A DNA stretch of 64,000 nt, taken from assembly GCA_021397845.1 (NCBI GenBank), contig CM038043.1:128942013-129006012 (forward strand), given 5' to 3'. Positions 22,771 through 34,130 of the stretch are shown piece by piece. Position 1 is the first letter of the stretch. Each line of letters begins with the position of its first letter. The notes below the pieces were generated by a model. That model did no database searches and had not been told where the DNA came from. It was given only the letters and a program-made list of their open reading frames with translations. Source of the DNA: Areca catechu. Lineage: Eukaryota > Streptophyta > Magnoliopsida > Arecales > Arecaceae. The position numbers were made by a program, and so were the translations under genes.

Positions 22771-23265
22771 ATTTCCTGGGCCCTATTATCTAGGAAAAAG
22801 GGAATATAAAAATGGAAAGGGAAGAACAAGCACAGATCGTGGTTAAACCATGAAGAATAAAGAAAACGAGAGAAAAAGAGGGCTCAAAATCAAAATAGAA
22901 TAGTGAATAGGATCTAACGGAGGTTGGGGTACTGTAGAAGGGTGTGCGACTAAAGAAGAATGGAAGAAAAATAAGAAAAATCAGTCCAATTTTCTTATTT
23001 ATTCACCGGTTCCCACTGGTCAAGTGTTGACTCACGGGCTTAAGCCAAGTGTCGACACTTCGAGGTGTCGACACTTCAAAGTATCGACACTTCGAGGTGT
23101 CGACACTTCAAGAAAAAATCAAGAAATAGGAAAAAATCATAGAAAATCAGGTAATTGATTTTAGTAGCCAATAAATGATTGAATATGATATTCTAGGATA
23201 TTGATCAAGAAATTTTCAAAGAAATTCCAAGGGTCACAAGAAATGATTGAGATTTAAACAAAAGA
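22771..23265 (-). other. Element C spacer between pol and extra ORF, with palindromes
   Basis: Non-coding. At 23025-23112 it has five clean palindromic sites of the GTGTCGACACTT type in about 90 bp, in the interior of the element rather than in an LTR. The region around 22800-22990 is purine-rich. Confidence 0.7.
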
Positions 23266-23750
23266 ATAATGATCCCTAATTCTCTTTGAATCATACTGAA
23301 CCTATCTTCATTAAGAGGCTTGGTCAGAATATCAGCTAATTATATTTTAGTATAAACAATTTCAAGTATAACTTATTGTTTTGAATATAATCTCTAATAA
23401 AATGATGTCTAATTTCTATATGCTTACTTCTTGAATGTTGAACTGAATTTTTAGTTAAGTTAATTGCACTTGTATTATCAAATCTTTTGGGTGTCTTAAT
23501 TAATTTGATGCCAATGTCTTGAGTTATTGTTTAATCCACGATTTGAGAACAATAACTTTCAGCTGTAATATATTCAGCTTCAGTTGTAGATAGTGCAACT
23601 GAATTTTGTTTCTTGCTAAACAAAGAGATTAAATTAACTCCAAGGAATGACAAGTTCCAGATGTACTTTTCCTATCTAATTTACAGCCAGCAAAATCAAT
23701 ATCAGAATATACAACTAATCTATAGCTGAATTCTTAAAGTACCATAAACC
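23266..23750 (-). pseudogene. Element C RNase H
   Basis: It is collinear with the A RNase H (394-915) and retains the reverse complement of the STAEAEYI region at about 23566-23600 and the [19 protein letters not shown] region at about 23400-23470. Single-base gaps leave no long open frame. It is identified by alignment by eye with element A. Confidence 0.75.
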
Positions 23751-24198
23751 AATATCAAGAGTACCAAACAAATATCTAAGTATACGTTTAACAACTATTA
23801 ATGTGATTCCTTAGGCTCATACTGATATCCAGCACATATGCATACACTAAACATAATATCTGGTCAACTTGCAGTTAAGTATAATAAAGAACCAATGATG
23901 TCTCTATAAATTTTTGATCAACTTTCTTACCAGATTCTCCTTGTCAGCTTACATGAAGGGCTCGTAGGTATACCAATAGGTTTAGTCTTCTCCATCCCAA
24001 ACTTTTTTAGAATTTCTTTTGTATGTAGCTTGGTTGATGAAGATCCATTCATTTGTTTTTTGATTTGGAGTCTAAGAAGTAGCTCAATTCTTTCATCATG
24101 CTTATCTTGAACTCTCCCTACATGAGCTTCGCAAATTCTTGAAAAAGAGATTCATTAGTGGCACCAAAGATAATATCATCGATATAGATCTGTACTAC

Positions 24199-25642
24199 TA
24201 TTGCCCAGTTGGCCTATCCAAGAGGGGAGTGAATTGGGTATAAAAACTTTTTCACAAATATACGCCCTTTTGAAATCTTAGTGTGGTGAGTGAAGTGAGT
24301 TGGTGTTAAATGCGGAAGCAAGTAAATGAGCACAAACACAAGCAAGTACAAACACCACAAATTTTATAGTGGTTTGAAGCAACCCAACTCCTACATCCAC
24401 TATCCAAGATACCACTTGGGATTTCCATTATATTCACCACGGAATACAGCGGTTTGTTTTACCCGAACTCACAAACCAAAACCCAATCTTGGTTTTACAC
24501 CGGGATCACCAAGAACCCAATACAATATTAGTTTTCTCGGGCTTACTAAAAACCCAAACTTGGTTTTCAAGGCTCATCAAAAATCTTAAACAATACCCAA
24601 GCTACAGCCCCTGCTGTACATGGAACAATTCAAACAAAGCTACAAATGAAGCAGCACTAAAGACAACCAAACTTTGTCAAATGGTTGCAGTTGAAGCTCT
24701 TTGGGAAGCCTTTTTTATCACTCCTTTAATGCTCTTTAAGGTTTTTAAACTTCTTCAGTAAATGACTCAAAAATTGATAGGAGTTTAGTGAAGCCTTGAG
24801 CTCTAGCTTGATGCTCCTTTAAATATTCAATGCCTCCATGAAAAGTCTTTTAAAACTTATTCAAATCCATTATTTATAATCCTTTGAATTGATCCCAAGT
24901 GAAAAAGACCGTTGGAATGCCTTGAGAGTTGAAATCTAGCCGTTGGAGCACTTTTTAGATTTAAAAACTTCAATTTGGAACTAGCCGTTACACTTCAAAA
25001 ACTGGGATTCGAGTCGGCTCGGTTGGGTTGAGTTGGCTCGGATTCTCAGACATGCAGAAACTCAACTCTGGTCGAGTCGGCTCTTCTTAATTGAGTCGGC
25101 TCACCTGACTGCTTTCCCAGAACTGAAATTCACTCACTCTGGAGGAGTGGCTTGGTACTCATCAAGTCGGCTCGGATGACTGATTTCAGAAAACTAAACT
25201 TCAGCTACTCAGGATGAGTCGACTCTAATTTCATTGAGTTGGCTCGATTGGCAAAATATCAGAAAAGCTTGTACCGTGCCAGAATAATGAGTCGGCTCTA
25301 TTCTTTGAGTCGGCTCGAGTGATCTCTATCCAAAACCCTCCAAACTTTTTCAAACAACTTCAAAAGACTTTCAAACTTCTTCTAAATCTAATCTAAGTAA
25401 TTTAACTTAAAAAATATATAGAATTGGCCCTTTTTTTATGAATATATAAACAAATTATCTTGGCTCTTCATTGCATGAAACTTTTTCAAAAGAAACTTGA
25501 TATATTACAATAATTTCAAAATTGTAGGGAGAATGATTGTGCATTTGAATCATCCTACAAAAACTTTTAAACATTTGAAAAGAGTTAGTATCAAATACAT
25601 GCTCCAATATTTTGTTATCTTTAAAATCGTTCCAGGGTCATA
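24199..25642 (-). repeat. Solo LTR D (Sirevirus family with GAGTCGGCTC palindromes)
   Basis: 1444 bp inside the C RT, flanked by the 5-bp duplication ACTAC (24194-24198 and 25643-25647). The ends are eroded: TATTGCCCAG instead of TGTTGCC-like, and GGGTCATA instead of ...CA. The inner-end motif GAGGGGAGTGAATTGGG marks the same lineage as A and C. U3 has an array of GAGTCGGCTC at 25012-25320. It has no interior, so it is a solo LTR. Open frames at 24326-24761 are fortuitous. Confidence 0.85.
25012..25320. repeat. GAGTCGGCTC array in LTR D
   Basis: About ten copies of GAGTCGGCTC or close variants (GAGTTGGCTC, GAGTCGACTC). The palindrome core is GAGTCGnCTC, a different version from the GTGTCGACAC of A and C. 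Confidence 0.85.
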
Positions 25643-26215
25643 ACTACTAAGAGATCATCAGCCTTTTTCTTTAAAAACAAGGTTGTATCTACATGATCCT
25701 TAGTAAATTCGTTATCAATTAAAAATTTACTTAGTCTTTTATACCATGCTCGGGGGGCCTGTTTTAAACCATAAAGTACTTTATGCAATTTAAAAACATG
25801 ATCAGGATATGCATGATTTTCAAAATTAGGTGGTTGTTCTATAAAAACTTATTCAGCTATGTAACCATTCAAATACACTTTTAATATCTATTTGAAATAA
25901 TTTGAAATCCATAAAATATGCAAAATCTAGAAGTAATCTAATAGCTTCAAGTCTAGCTACTGGAGTAAAGGTTTCATTAAAATCATTTTTTTTTCTTGAT
26001 TGTAACCCTTAGCTGCTAGTCTAGACTTGTTTCTAGTTACTATTTCATTTTCATTTAATTTATTTTTTATATACCTATTTAGTATCAATTATGAAGCATT
26101 AGATGGTCTTTCTATTAATGTTCAAACTTTATTTCTTTCAAATTGATTTAATTTCTCTTGCATAACAATCATCCAATTTAGATTTTTTCAGCTTCTTCTA
26201 TGTATTTAGGTTCTA

Positions 26216-27335
26216 TTTATGAGACAAAAGCAACATAATAACATTCATTTCTAATAGAGGATCTAGTTCTTATCACTTCTGATGGATCATCTAAGATTAA
26301 TTTCTTAGGGTGTCTATGAGCATACCACCATTGTTTGGGTAGACCTTTGTCCTTTGGTGAAGATCTTGTGGCTTCCTCTTCATTCTCCTTGTTTTGATCT
26401 TCTTCACTTTTTTTGGAAAGATGGTCATCCAAAGTCAGCTTCTTAAGTCCTTCAATACTTGTAATATCATCAGAAGTATCCCATTTTCTAGAGAACTTGT
26501 TTATAGACTCTTCAAATACAATATGCATAGACTATTCTACTATAAGTATTCTTTTATTAAAAACTCTGTATGCCTTGCTAGATGTAGAGTTTCTTAAGAA
26601 GATACCTTCATCTGACTTGGTATCAAATTTGCTTAATTATCTTTTATTGTTCAATATAAAACATCGACAACTAAATACACGAAAATACTTTAAAGTAAGT
26701 TTTCTTTCTTTCCAAAGTTCAAAGGGGGTTTTCTTTAAAATAGTCGAATTAAAATATGGTTTAAAATCTAACATGCAATATTAATAACTTCGATCCAAAA
26801 ATATCTAAGAAGATCATTTTTACAAAGCATTGCATGTGCCATTTCTTCTAAAGTCCTATTTTTTTCTTTCTATTATCCCATTTTGTGTTGAGGTATCCTA
26901 GTATAAAAATTATAATCAATGCCTTTTTCATTGGCAAAATCTTCAAAATCTTGATTTTCAAATCAATTCCATGATCACTTCGAATACAAATAATAGAAGT
27001 ACCTTTTTTTTTGAAACATTTATATAAAATTTTGAAAAAGTCATGAAAGATTCATCTTTATGTGCTAAAAAAAAATCCATATAAATCAAGAGAAATCATT
27101 AACTATAACTAATCCATAACTCTTGCCTCCTAGGCTTATGGTCCTAGTTGGTCCAAAAAGATCTATATGCAGTAGTTCTAGTGGCCTAGAAGTTGAAACG
27201 GTTCCTTTAGTTTTAAAGAGGTTCTTGTTTATTTTCCAAATTGACAAGCATCACAAATTTTATCTTTTTCAAATCTAATTTTGATAAATCTTTAACTAAA
27301 TCCTTTTTTCATAATTTGAAAAGTAAATGCATGCT
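26216..27335 (-). pseudogene. Element C integrase and linker
   Basis: 26217-26528 carries the acidic IN-RT linker (HIVFEESINKFSRK, then KENEEEATRSSPKDKGLPKQ). 26530-26780 is the post-core segment, and about 26780-27100 is the degraded catalytic core region that element A lacks: minus-strand traces of ICIRSDHG and the pre-E segment remain. Many single-base indels are present, so there is no intact DDE triad. Confidence 0.7.
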
Positions 27336-27975
27336 TGCATGACCTAATCTACGACGAGCCACAGCCAACTAATCTCATTAATTATGGCATTCATTACAAC
27401 TAGCATTCACCATCTTGGATAGGTAAATTATCAAGATCAACAAGGCAGATGGTGCCATGACTATTTTCAATGAATTTTACTCCATTATCATCAAGACTAG
27501 ATACCATGCAAAGAGAAGATTCAAAAACTATTTTAAAACCTTTGTCACAAAATTGACTAATACTAAGTAAATTATGCTTTAATTCCTCTACTAACAATAT
27601 ATTGTTAATAAAAGTGGATGGAAAAATATGTACTTTATTGATACCAATGGTTTTTCCTTATCATTGTCTCCAAAAGTTACATTTCTTCCATTTAAAGCTT
27701 CAAGAAAGGTGAATGCTTCACATCTTCCATCATGTGTCTTAAGCAACCATTGTCTAGATACCATAATTTTTTCTTCTCTTTGGTTGCAAGACACACTTGC
27801 AAAATAGATCAAGTTTTTGCTTTAGGTACCCAAGCCATCTTAGGTCCTTTAGGTTAGTAGCAATGGTTCCTTTTGGAACACACAAACTTTTATAGATTTA
27901 TTTGCATTTCTTGGATAGCATTGATAGGCTTTATATCCAAATTTTCCACAACAAAAACATGTAGTACTTGTAGAA
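27336..27975 (-). pseudogene. Element C pre-integrase, protease and second zinc knuckle
   Basis: 27400-27597 encodes LKHNLLSISQFCDKGFKIVF and ends at a segment like that of A at 2836-3117. 27591-27812 includes the protease region (WLLKTHDGRCEAF where a DxGCSRHMTG-type site is expected; frameshifted) and FLEALNGRNVTFGDNDKEK. The knuckle lies near 27930-27965 (CFCCGKFGYKAYQC), where the His is replaced by Tyr. All relics. Confidence 0.7.
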
Positions 27976-28940
27976 GCAGGTACAAAAAAATTTTATAATA
28001 ATTTTATTGTTTGTAACCAAGTCCAGCTTTACCAAAAAAGCTCTTTAATTATTCAAAAGTAGAATTAGTTTTTTAGAACTGAAAGTAAATATTCAATTAA
28101 GGGTTTCACTTTATTAAGCTCATCTTTTAACTTCTTGCTTCCTAGCTCAAGATCTTTTTTTCTTTATAAGCTTATGATTTGAACAGAGATATTGGATCTT
28201 TTCAAAACTTCTATTTATTTTGTGAGAGCATTCTTTTATTTTTTCAAAACATCAATCTTGGTCATTAGTTCTTTGTTTTCATTAACAAGATTGTTGTTTT
28301 CAATAGAAAAGAATCAATATGCTTTTGTAACTTTTTGTACTCAATTTTCAGCATTTGTACTCATACATAAGTTCATCAAAAGCATCTCTAAGTTCTTCAA
28401 AAGTAAATTCAATATTAGATTGTACCTCATTTTCAATTACCATTAGGCACAGGTTGGCGACTTCTTGTTGTTCTTCATCTGAATTGGAGTCTTACTGTCG
28501 CTCCAAGTTGCCATCATTGCTTTTTTCTTGAACTTCCTTTTAAACTTCTTAAGAAAAGGATAATTAACCTTGTATGGTTTGGGCTTTTTGTATTCAAAGT
28601 AGATTGGTTGGTCATTCTCTTTCTCTTTTTCTTTTTCTTTGTCTTTACCTTTATCTTTACTGGGCTCTCCTTTTTGTAGCCTTTTCTTGTAAGAATACTT
28701 TTTCTTTCTCATGAATCTCCTAAACTTCCTAGCCATAAGAGCCTCTTCATCTTTATCTTCACTTTTTTCTGATTCTTCACTTGAAAGCTCATTTGGTATA
28801 GTAGATTTGAGGGCAATTGTTTTCTTCTTTCTATCTATATCCATTGCCTTTTATTTAAGTTCAACTTATAAGTCATTAGTGAACCAACAAGTTGCTCTAG
28901 GAAAAGTGTCTCAACATCTTTTGTTTCTTGGATTGCCATG
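27976..28940 (-). pseudogene. Element C Gag, N-terminus missing
   Basis: The open frame 28443-28844 starts DIDRKKKTIALKSTIPNELS and has ARKFRRFMRKKKYSYKKR, a long KDKEKEKEKE repeat and KAMMATWSDS, the same order as the A Gag (3325-4227). The first knuckle, CFECKKPxxYK..C-like in A, is YFEYKKPKPYKVNYPF here, so all of its cysteines are lost. The coiled-coil part is at 27976-28440. The N-terminal UBN2 part is absent because the sequence switches to LTR H at about 28940. Confidence 0.8.
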
Positions 28941-30105
28941 TGTTGATCCCATAAGTGATTTTGATGATAACCAAACATTGAAGCATGCATTATTTTACTA
29001 ACAACTCTTCAAGTGTGTTACAAGTTTTTGTAAGATGATTCTAATGCTCAATTACAACTCCTGCATCCTTAGTTTTTGAAATGAGTTGTGTTGTAAGTGA
29101 TTCATATAAAGAAGAATCTAAAGAAAAGGTTAAGTAAAAATCATGAAAATGGGTTACTTCTAGATGTGTTTCAAGCTTAAAATTTCTTAGAAATATGGTT
29201 AGAAGAGTTTGAAAACATCTTGAGACTTTGAAGACTTGCTGGATGATTTCTGGAGAAAAACTAATAATTCACTGAAGAATTCATCTGAGCTAACTCGAAT
29301 AGAAGAGAGCCGACTCTGGCACATGGCATGCATGAAGATTTCTGTCATGCAAATATCCGAGCTGACTCTAAGGATCCAAGGCAACTCATCCAGAGTAACA
29401 TTTCCTGAATCAAACAAGCAAGTTGACCCAAAGGAAGTCCGAGTCGACTCTAACATTAGTCAGACATCTGAGTCGATCCTTCAGAAGTTCGAGCCAACTC
29501 CTCCAGAGTCCAGAAAAAGAGTTCTGAGTAAACAGCCAACCGAGCTGACTCTAATGAGAAAGAGCCGACTCTTCCAAACTGGATTTCTAAATGCCTGTGA
29601 ATCCGAGTCGACTCAAAGTAAGGTGAGCTAACTCTTTTAGCGTAAGGAATCAAGCTACCGAGACACCTAGCCAACTCAATTGAAGAGAGCCGACTGGACC
29701 AGAACTACTCTGTGGATCCAAGCCGACTCGAGTAGATTCGAGCCGACTCGAAGATCGATTTCAGGCCTATAATGGCTAGTTCTAGAACTTAGAATTTAAA
29801 TCCAAAAAGTACTCCAATGGTTAAATGTCACATCCCAATAATCTACAATGACTAAAATCATCTAAGAAGAGTACAAGACTATATATTTGAGAGATTTGAA
29901 CTACTTTAAAAGAAAAGGAATTAATATTTAATACTTGAGCTTGTGAGCAAGAGAGCACTGAAGATCATTCAAGATATTCTTCAAGTCTTCACCAACTTAC
30001 ATCTGAAGCTTGAAGCATTTATTGAAGAAGTTGAAGAAGCCAACCAAGTGCATTGAAGTGCAATCAATTGGACTTCTCTTGAGCTGTATCGGCAACTATC
30101 CAACA
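28941..30105 (+). repeat. LTR H (Sirevirus-like, GAGCCGACTC palindromes), solo or truncated
   Basis: It starts TGTTGATCCCATAAGTG. A palindrome array (29286-29760), then TATA-like CTATATATTTG (29879-29889) indicate plus orientation, opposite to C. A CAACA terminus at 30101-30105 is the likely end; 30106-30165 is of unclear origin. No target duplication is found: the left flank is C gag and the right flank is the tail of the G LTR. Confidence 0.65.
29286..29760. repeat. GAGCCGACTC array in LTR H
   Basis: More than fifteen degenerate copies of GAGTCGACTC, GAGCCGACTC or GAGCTGACTC in 475 bp. It is the reverse complement form of the LTR D array (GAGTCGGCTC), consistent with the opposite orientation. 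Confidence 0.85.
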
Positions 30106-30316
30106 AAATTTATTTGTCATTCTATTGCTTTCTCTTTGCAATTCTTTTTGAATTGTTGGGTTATGGTATTCTAGTATATTAGAAGTTAAATAAATAATTT
30201 TTAATTTAATTTTAATTAGCATGCTTATAAAAATTATTTTGATTATCTTTTTTCCATTGCATCTAGGATTTAGACCTAGTTTTGCATGATAGTAATCTAT
30301 GAATGAATCCTAATAG

Positions 30317-30326
30317 TGGTATCAGC
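30317..30326 (+). other. Element G primer-binding site
   Basis: TGGTATCAGC one base after the LTR end at 30315 (CCTAATA, mutated from CCTAACA). This fixes G on the plus strand. Confidence 0.75.
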
Positions 30327-32004
30327 CACATTTTGATAGTTTTGGAATAAAATCATATCTAAATCCCTTTAAGCTGAAGGATTTAAAATGGTTTGAGTAT
30401 TGTGATGATTGAAAAGATTTTAATATTGCAAGTTTTGTTGTTTTTGAAAAACTATTTTTGAAACTAGTATTGATAAGTTTAAATCTAAATTTTTGATATA
30501 TGGCTGATGTATCAGTTTATAATTTAGACTTGAAAATGATTATATTAGTTTTATAATTAATTAATCAAAATTGATCTAGCCAATTACTTGGATTGGATGC
30601 AACCACCATGGCTGTCCGATCATAGAAGCCACGTATGGTTTAAAAGCCCTCTCTTTCCATTCAATGAGTCTTCTATGGCATGTAGGGGTGCTGCTTGTGA
30701 CTTGATCCATGAAGAAGAACATGGCTAAGTAATTAGGTTTATTTTTAGATTTAAAATAAATTACATAAGATGTAACTTAAATGATTTGATCTAAAATAAG
30801 TTGTATGAGATGCATGAGTTAGGGTTTAGATCTAAACCAATAATTGATCATAAACTATTAATTTCATGAAATTAAACCTAATCTAAATTGATTAAGGTTC
30901 TAAATTTTATTTCATGGATGTGAGTATGGGTAAATAAATTAGGTTTAGTAATTGGCTATACATTAGGGTCTTGATTAGATCAGACTAGAACCCTATTTCG
31001 ATTTTTAGCAGCTGATTGAACTTAATTAATAATTATCTAGGATTAGGTCAAAGGGACTTAAAATTGATATTAGATATAGTTTGGTCATATCAATTCACAC
31101 TTGATGTGAATTGATCAATTAAAACCTAATTGGCTCAGTGGCAAGCCGAAGTCATTAAGCTGATTTATCAATCTTATGATCAATTGGTGTCTAAGGCAAG
31201 TTCAGATCATGGTCATTATTGGGGCTAACTCTTACCTGGTCAACTTAGTTGTGTCTAAGGAAAGAGGTTTAAATGACAAAACCCTCTTATAGATCTAACT
31301 TATCTAGCCAACTTGGTTAATTAAGATTTTGATTCAAGTTAATCCATGCCAACTAGTTTTATTAGATATGAGATTATGCTGACCTAAACTTGGTTAGTTA
31401 GATATATAATTGGGTTAACTAAGTTAGAAAAGACTTGAATCCAAACCTCCTCATTAATATTAAGTCTTTGATCTTCCACCATTGTAGGTGTGCGGGTGTC
31501 CTACTGGTGTTAACTATTCTTGACTGGTTATAGTGATTCAGTTGCACCAGAAAGATACAACCACTCTATTAGCATGAGATGTTGCTAGGTATAGATGGGG
31601 TTGGGCCTAATAACTGAGCACGGTGAGTGATCCAATGATGGCTTTGCCTAAGTACGAACAGTGGGTCAAACTTAACTAAAGATTAGACCAATAACTGGGC
31701 ATGGTGGGTTTTATGACTTAGAGATTGAGTCACTACAATATGTATGAGTTGCATTAGACAAGAGTTATCTACTCATCAATATAGCAAGTTACCAATAATC
31801 GAGTATGGTGAAGTATCATATATCGATGGGACCGTAGCACCTACTAAAAATATTGGTCGTGTAGGGATTTTTACATCTCCACGAGGAGTGTGTGAGATCC
31901 ATGAAATTAGTAAGAGTCTAAATTATTTCTTAAAGTCCCTAGAATAATTTTTATTATTAAATACAAAATTCTAACCTAATCTTCTACTCTTTCATAGCTA
32001 AACC
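30327..32004 (+). other. Element G leader between PBS and gag
   Basis: 1.7 kb without domain-bearing frames. A 67-residue frame at 31744-31947 is not recognisable. Long non-coding leaders between PBS and gag also occur in element E (48879-50463), so this is a family trait. Confidence 0.6.
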
Positions 32005-32960
32005 ATGTCAGCTTCCAATCCATTAGCCTATATACTTGAAATAAACTGACTTATTGGCCTTAACTATATAGATTGGTTCAGGAACCTCAAAATAGTATTG
32101 AGTTCTAAGAAGTTGGGCTATGTGCTCAACCAGGACCCTCCTATCTTACTTGACCATCCTAGTGCTCACCAAATGGTAGCATATGAGAAATGGATGGAAG
32201 ATGATAATAAGATGAAGTGCTATATATTGGTCTTAAGCTATGTGCTCAACCAGGACCCTCCTATCTTACTTGACCATCCTAGTGCTCACCAAATGGTAGC
32301 ATATGAGAAATGGATGGAAGATGATAATAAGATGAAGTACTATATATTGGCCTTAATGTCAAATGAGTTACAAAGCCAACATGAGGATATGCCAACTGCC
32401 AAGGCTATCATTACTCACTTGCAAGAGCTGTATAGTGAGCAGAGTCATATCGCATGCTTTAAGATCTCTAAAAGACTATTTAATACTAAATTGCTTAAAG
32501 GATAGTCAGTCTATGATCATTGTTTGAAAATGATCAAAGTCATCAAATAGCTTGGAAAGCTGGGCATACTGATTCATAGGAATTGCAAGTAGATTTAATC
32601 CTTCAGCCCGACTAACTCATTTGCTTAATTCGTAATGAATTATAATATGAATAAATTGAGTTACACTTTGCCAAAATTATTAAACATATTAGTGAGTAAT
32701 GAGGGGACCTTGAAGAGTTGAAGCGACTCTATTCTTACAATGGAACGGGCATCTTCATCTAAGAAAAAGTCTGCTTGGAAGAAGAAGCCTGTGAAGAAAT
32801 AAAAGAAGAACAATAAGCCTAAAAAGAAGGATGGTCAAAAGAAGCCTACTATGAGCAAAGGAAAATATTTACACTACAATATTGATGGGCACTAAAAGAG
32901 AAACTATTTGCTGTACCTAAAGAGCCTGAAGAAATAGAAGGCAGACGCACCTTTAGAAGG
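32005..32960 (+). pseudogene. Element G Gag with a 120-bp in-frame tandem duplication
   Basis: The ATG at 32005 gives MSASNPLAYILEIN, then a TGA, then LIGLNYIDWFRNLKIVLSSK, the usual Tork Gag N-terminus. At 32117-32236 and 32237-32356 a 40-codon segment (YVLNQDPPILLDHPSAHQMV and following) is repeated in frame with two differences. Later come the DMPTAKAIITHLQELYSEQS region and a Lys-rich tail. The zinc knuckle near 32868-32915 reads YNIDGH(stop)KRNY: two Cys have become Tyr. Gag would form the particle; this copy is dead. Confidence 0.85.
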
Positions 32961-33440
32961 TATGTCTATGCTCGTTATTGAATCAAACCTTATGATATCT
33001 TCTACTTCTAGTGGGTATTAGACTCTAGTTCAAGTGCTTATATTTGTACTTCAATGTAGGATTTGGTAAGAAGTAGAGCGCTGAGAGAAGGAGAGACGAT
33101 CCTACATATTGAAAATGGTACAAAAGTTACTATAATTGCCATAAAAGCATACCCTTTATTATTACCTTTAGGATTTAGTTTAGTTTTAAAAGACTATTAT
33201 CATGTACCTATAGCTAGCAGAACTTGATTTCTATCTCTGTGCTAGCATAGAAAGGTTATGAATTTATATTCAATAAAGATTTTTGTTTGATTTATTTGAT
33301 AAATAAATTAATTACAAAAGCTCTCTTGATTAATAGTCTATATATTTACATACTAATGTATCTATAAATATTAACGAACAAATAGTGAATGTCATAGGAC
33401 ATAACGACCTAGAGATGACCTAAACCTAAAATATATGTGA
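32961..33440 (+). pseudogene. Element G protease region
   Basis: WVLDSSSSAYICTSM (about 33003-33050) corresponds to the Copia WxLDSGSxxHIC active site, with the Gly changed to Ser. The rest up to the LGHIEEDRINK segment (33450) is broken by stops. The neighbouring order is as in E. Confidence 0.75.
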
Positions 33441-34130
33441 CACCTTAGGCTTGGTCACATTGAAGAGGACAGAATCAACAAACCAGAAAATGATGGTATC
33501 CTAGACCTAATTAATTTTGGATCATACCCAATTTGTGAATCATGCCTTCAAGAAAAAATGACCAAATTATCCTTTGTAGGTCGAGAGGAGAGGGCCACAT
33601 AGTTACTTGCCCTAGTGCACACTGATATGTGTGGACCATTTGATATACCAGCCAAGGATGGTTTTCATTACTTTATTACCTTTATCGATGATTACTTATG
33701 GTATGGGTATGTATTTATTATAAGACAACTCTGAAGCATTTAATAAATTCAAGGAGTTTAGACATGAAGTAGAAAAGCAAACAAAAAAATCCCTTAAAAT
33801 TCTCTGGTTAGATCAGGGAGGTGCATACCTTAGTGGAGAATTTTTGGATTATCTCAAGGAAATGGCATAGTCTCATAATCGACTCCTCCTATTACGTCCC
33901 AACTCAACGGGATATTTGAAAGGAGGAATAAGACCTAATTGGATATAGTCCGATCCATGATGAGCTTCACTAACCCACCTTTATTTCTTTGAGGACATAC
34001 CCTACAAACTTTGATTTGCATTCTTATAAAGTTCCCTCTAAGTCCATTCCTACCACTCTATATGAAATGTGGTTTGGTAAGAACCAAGTCTTAGTGATTT
34101 CAAGATTTGAAGATGTCCTGCCTATGTCAA
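33441..34130 (+). pseudogene. Element G integrase
   Basis: The LGHIEEDRINK segment and CEScL-like CLQEKM give the HHCC region. HTDMCGPFDIPAKDGFHYFI with FIDDY holds the first core aspartate (about 33618-33700), and DQGGAYLSGEFLDYL the second (about 33810). It then degrades into RPNSTGYLKGGIR (family: SxxNGVxERxNR), where the glutamate context is lost. Stops (for example at 33735 and 33868) break it. Confidence 0.8.

Larger units (their letters stand above)
23751..26215 (-). pseudogene. Element C reverse transcriptase, split by solo LTR D
   Basis: The C-terminal half lies at 23751-24198 and the N-terminal half at 25643-26215, separated by LTR D. The catalytic box is TAT-ATC-GAT-GAT (YIDD) at about 24175-24186, intact, followed by IIFGAT. 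D inserted a few codons upstream of the box. The N-terminal half keeps the ARAWYKRL region (about 25735-25760) and KDHVDTTLFLKK (25660-25700). Many indels break the frame. Confidence 0.8.
18126..28940 (-). mobile_element. Element C: Sirevirus-like Copia, 5' end truncated
   Basis: From right to left on the minus strand: part of gag, protease, integrase, RT (split by solo LTR D), RNase H, an extra ORF in the position of the env-like gene, a motif array, PPT and the 3' LTR. It is inserted into the G 5' LTR at 18126. Its start of gag, PBS and 5' LTR are absent: at about 28940 the gag sequence runs straight into LTR H. All frames are heavily broken. Confidence 0.85.
16469..30315 (+). repeat. Element G 5' LTR, split by C/D/H (extra duplicate at 13591-15239)
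   Basis: The pieces are 16469-18125 and about 30166-30315. The first begins TGTTAGATGC and is collinear with the 3' LTR (36066-38674). The second (TTCTAGTATATTAG...GAATGAATCCTAATA) matches the end of that LTR. About 400 bp that the 3' LTR has between these parts are missing, so the insertion of C and H came with a deletion. The piece at 13591-15239 belongs to the tandem duplication. Confidence 0.75.

Noticed and set aside
24326..24761. Two plus-strand frames of about 90 residues
   Set aside because: They lie within solo LTR D and have no domain or splice context.
29199..29674. Frames of 85-131 residues on both strands
   Set aside because: They arise from the GAGCCGACTC repeat array in LTR H, which is open in several frames.
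30166..30185. PBS-like ATGGTATTCTAG following LTR H
   Set aside because: The same sequence aligns with the 3' LTR of G near 38520, so it belongs to the G LTR and not to a PBS of H.
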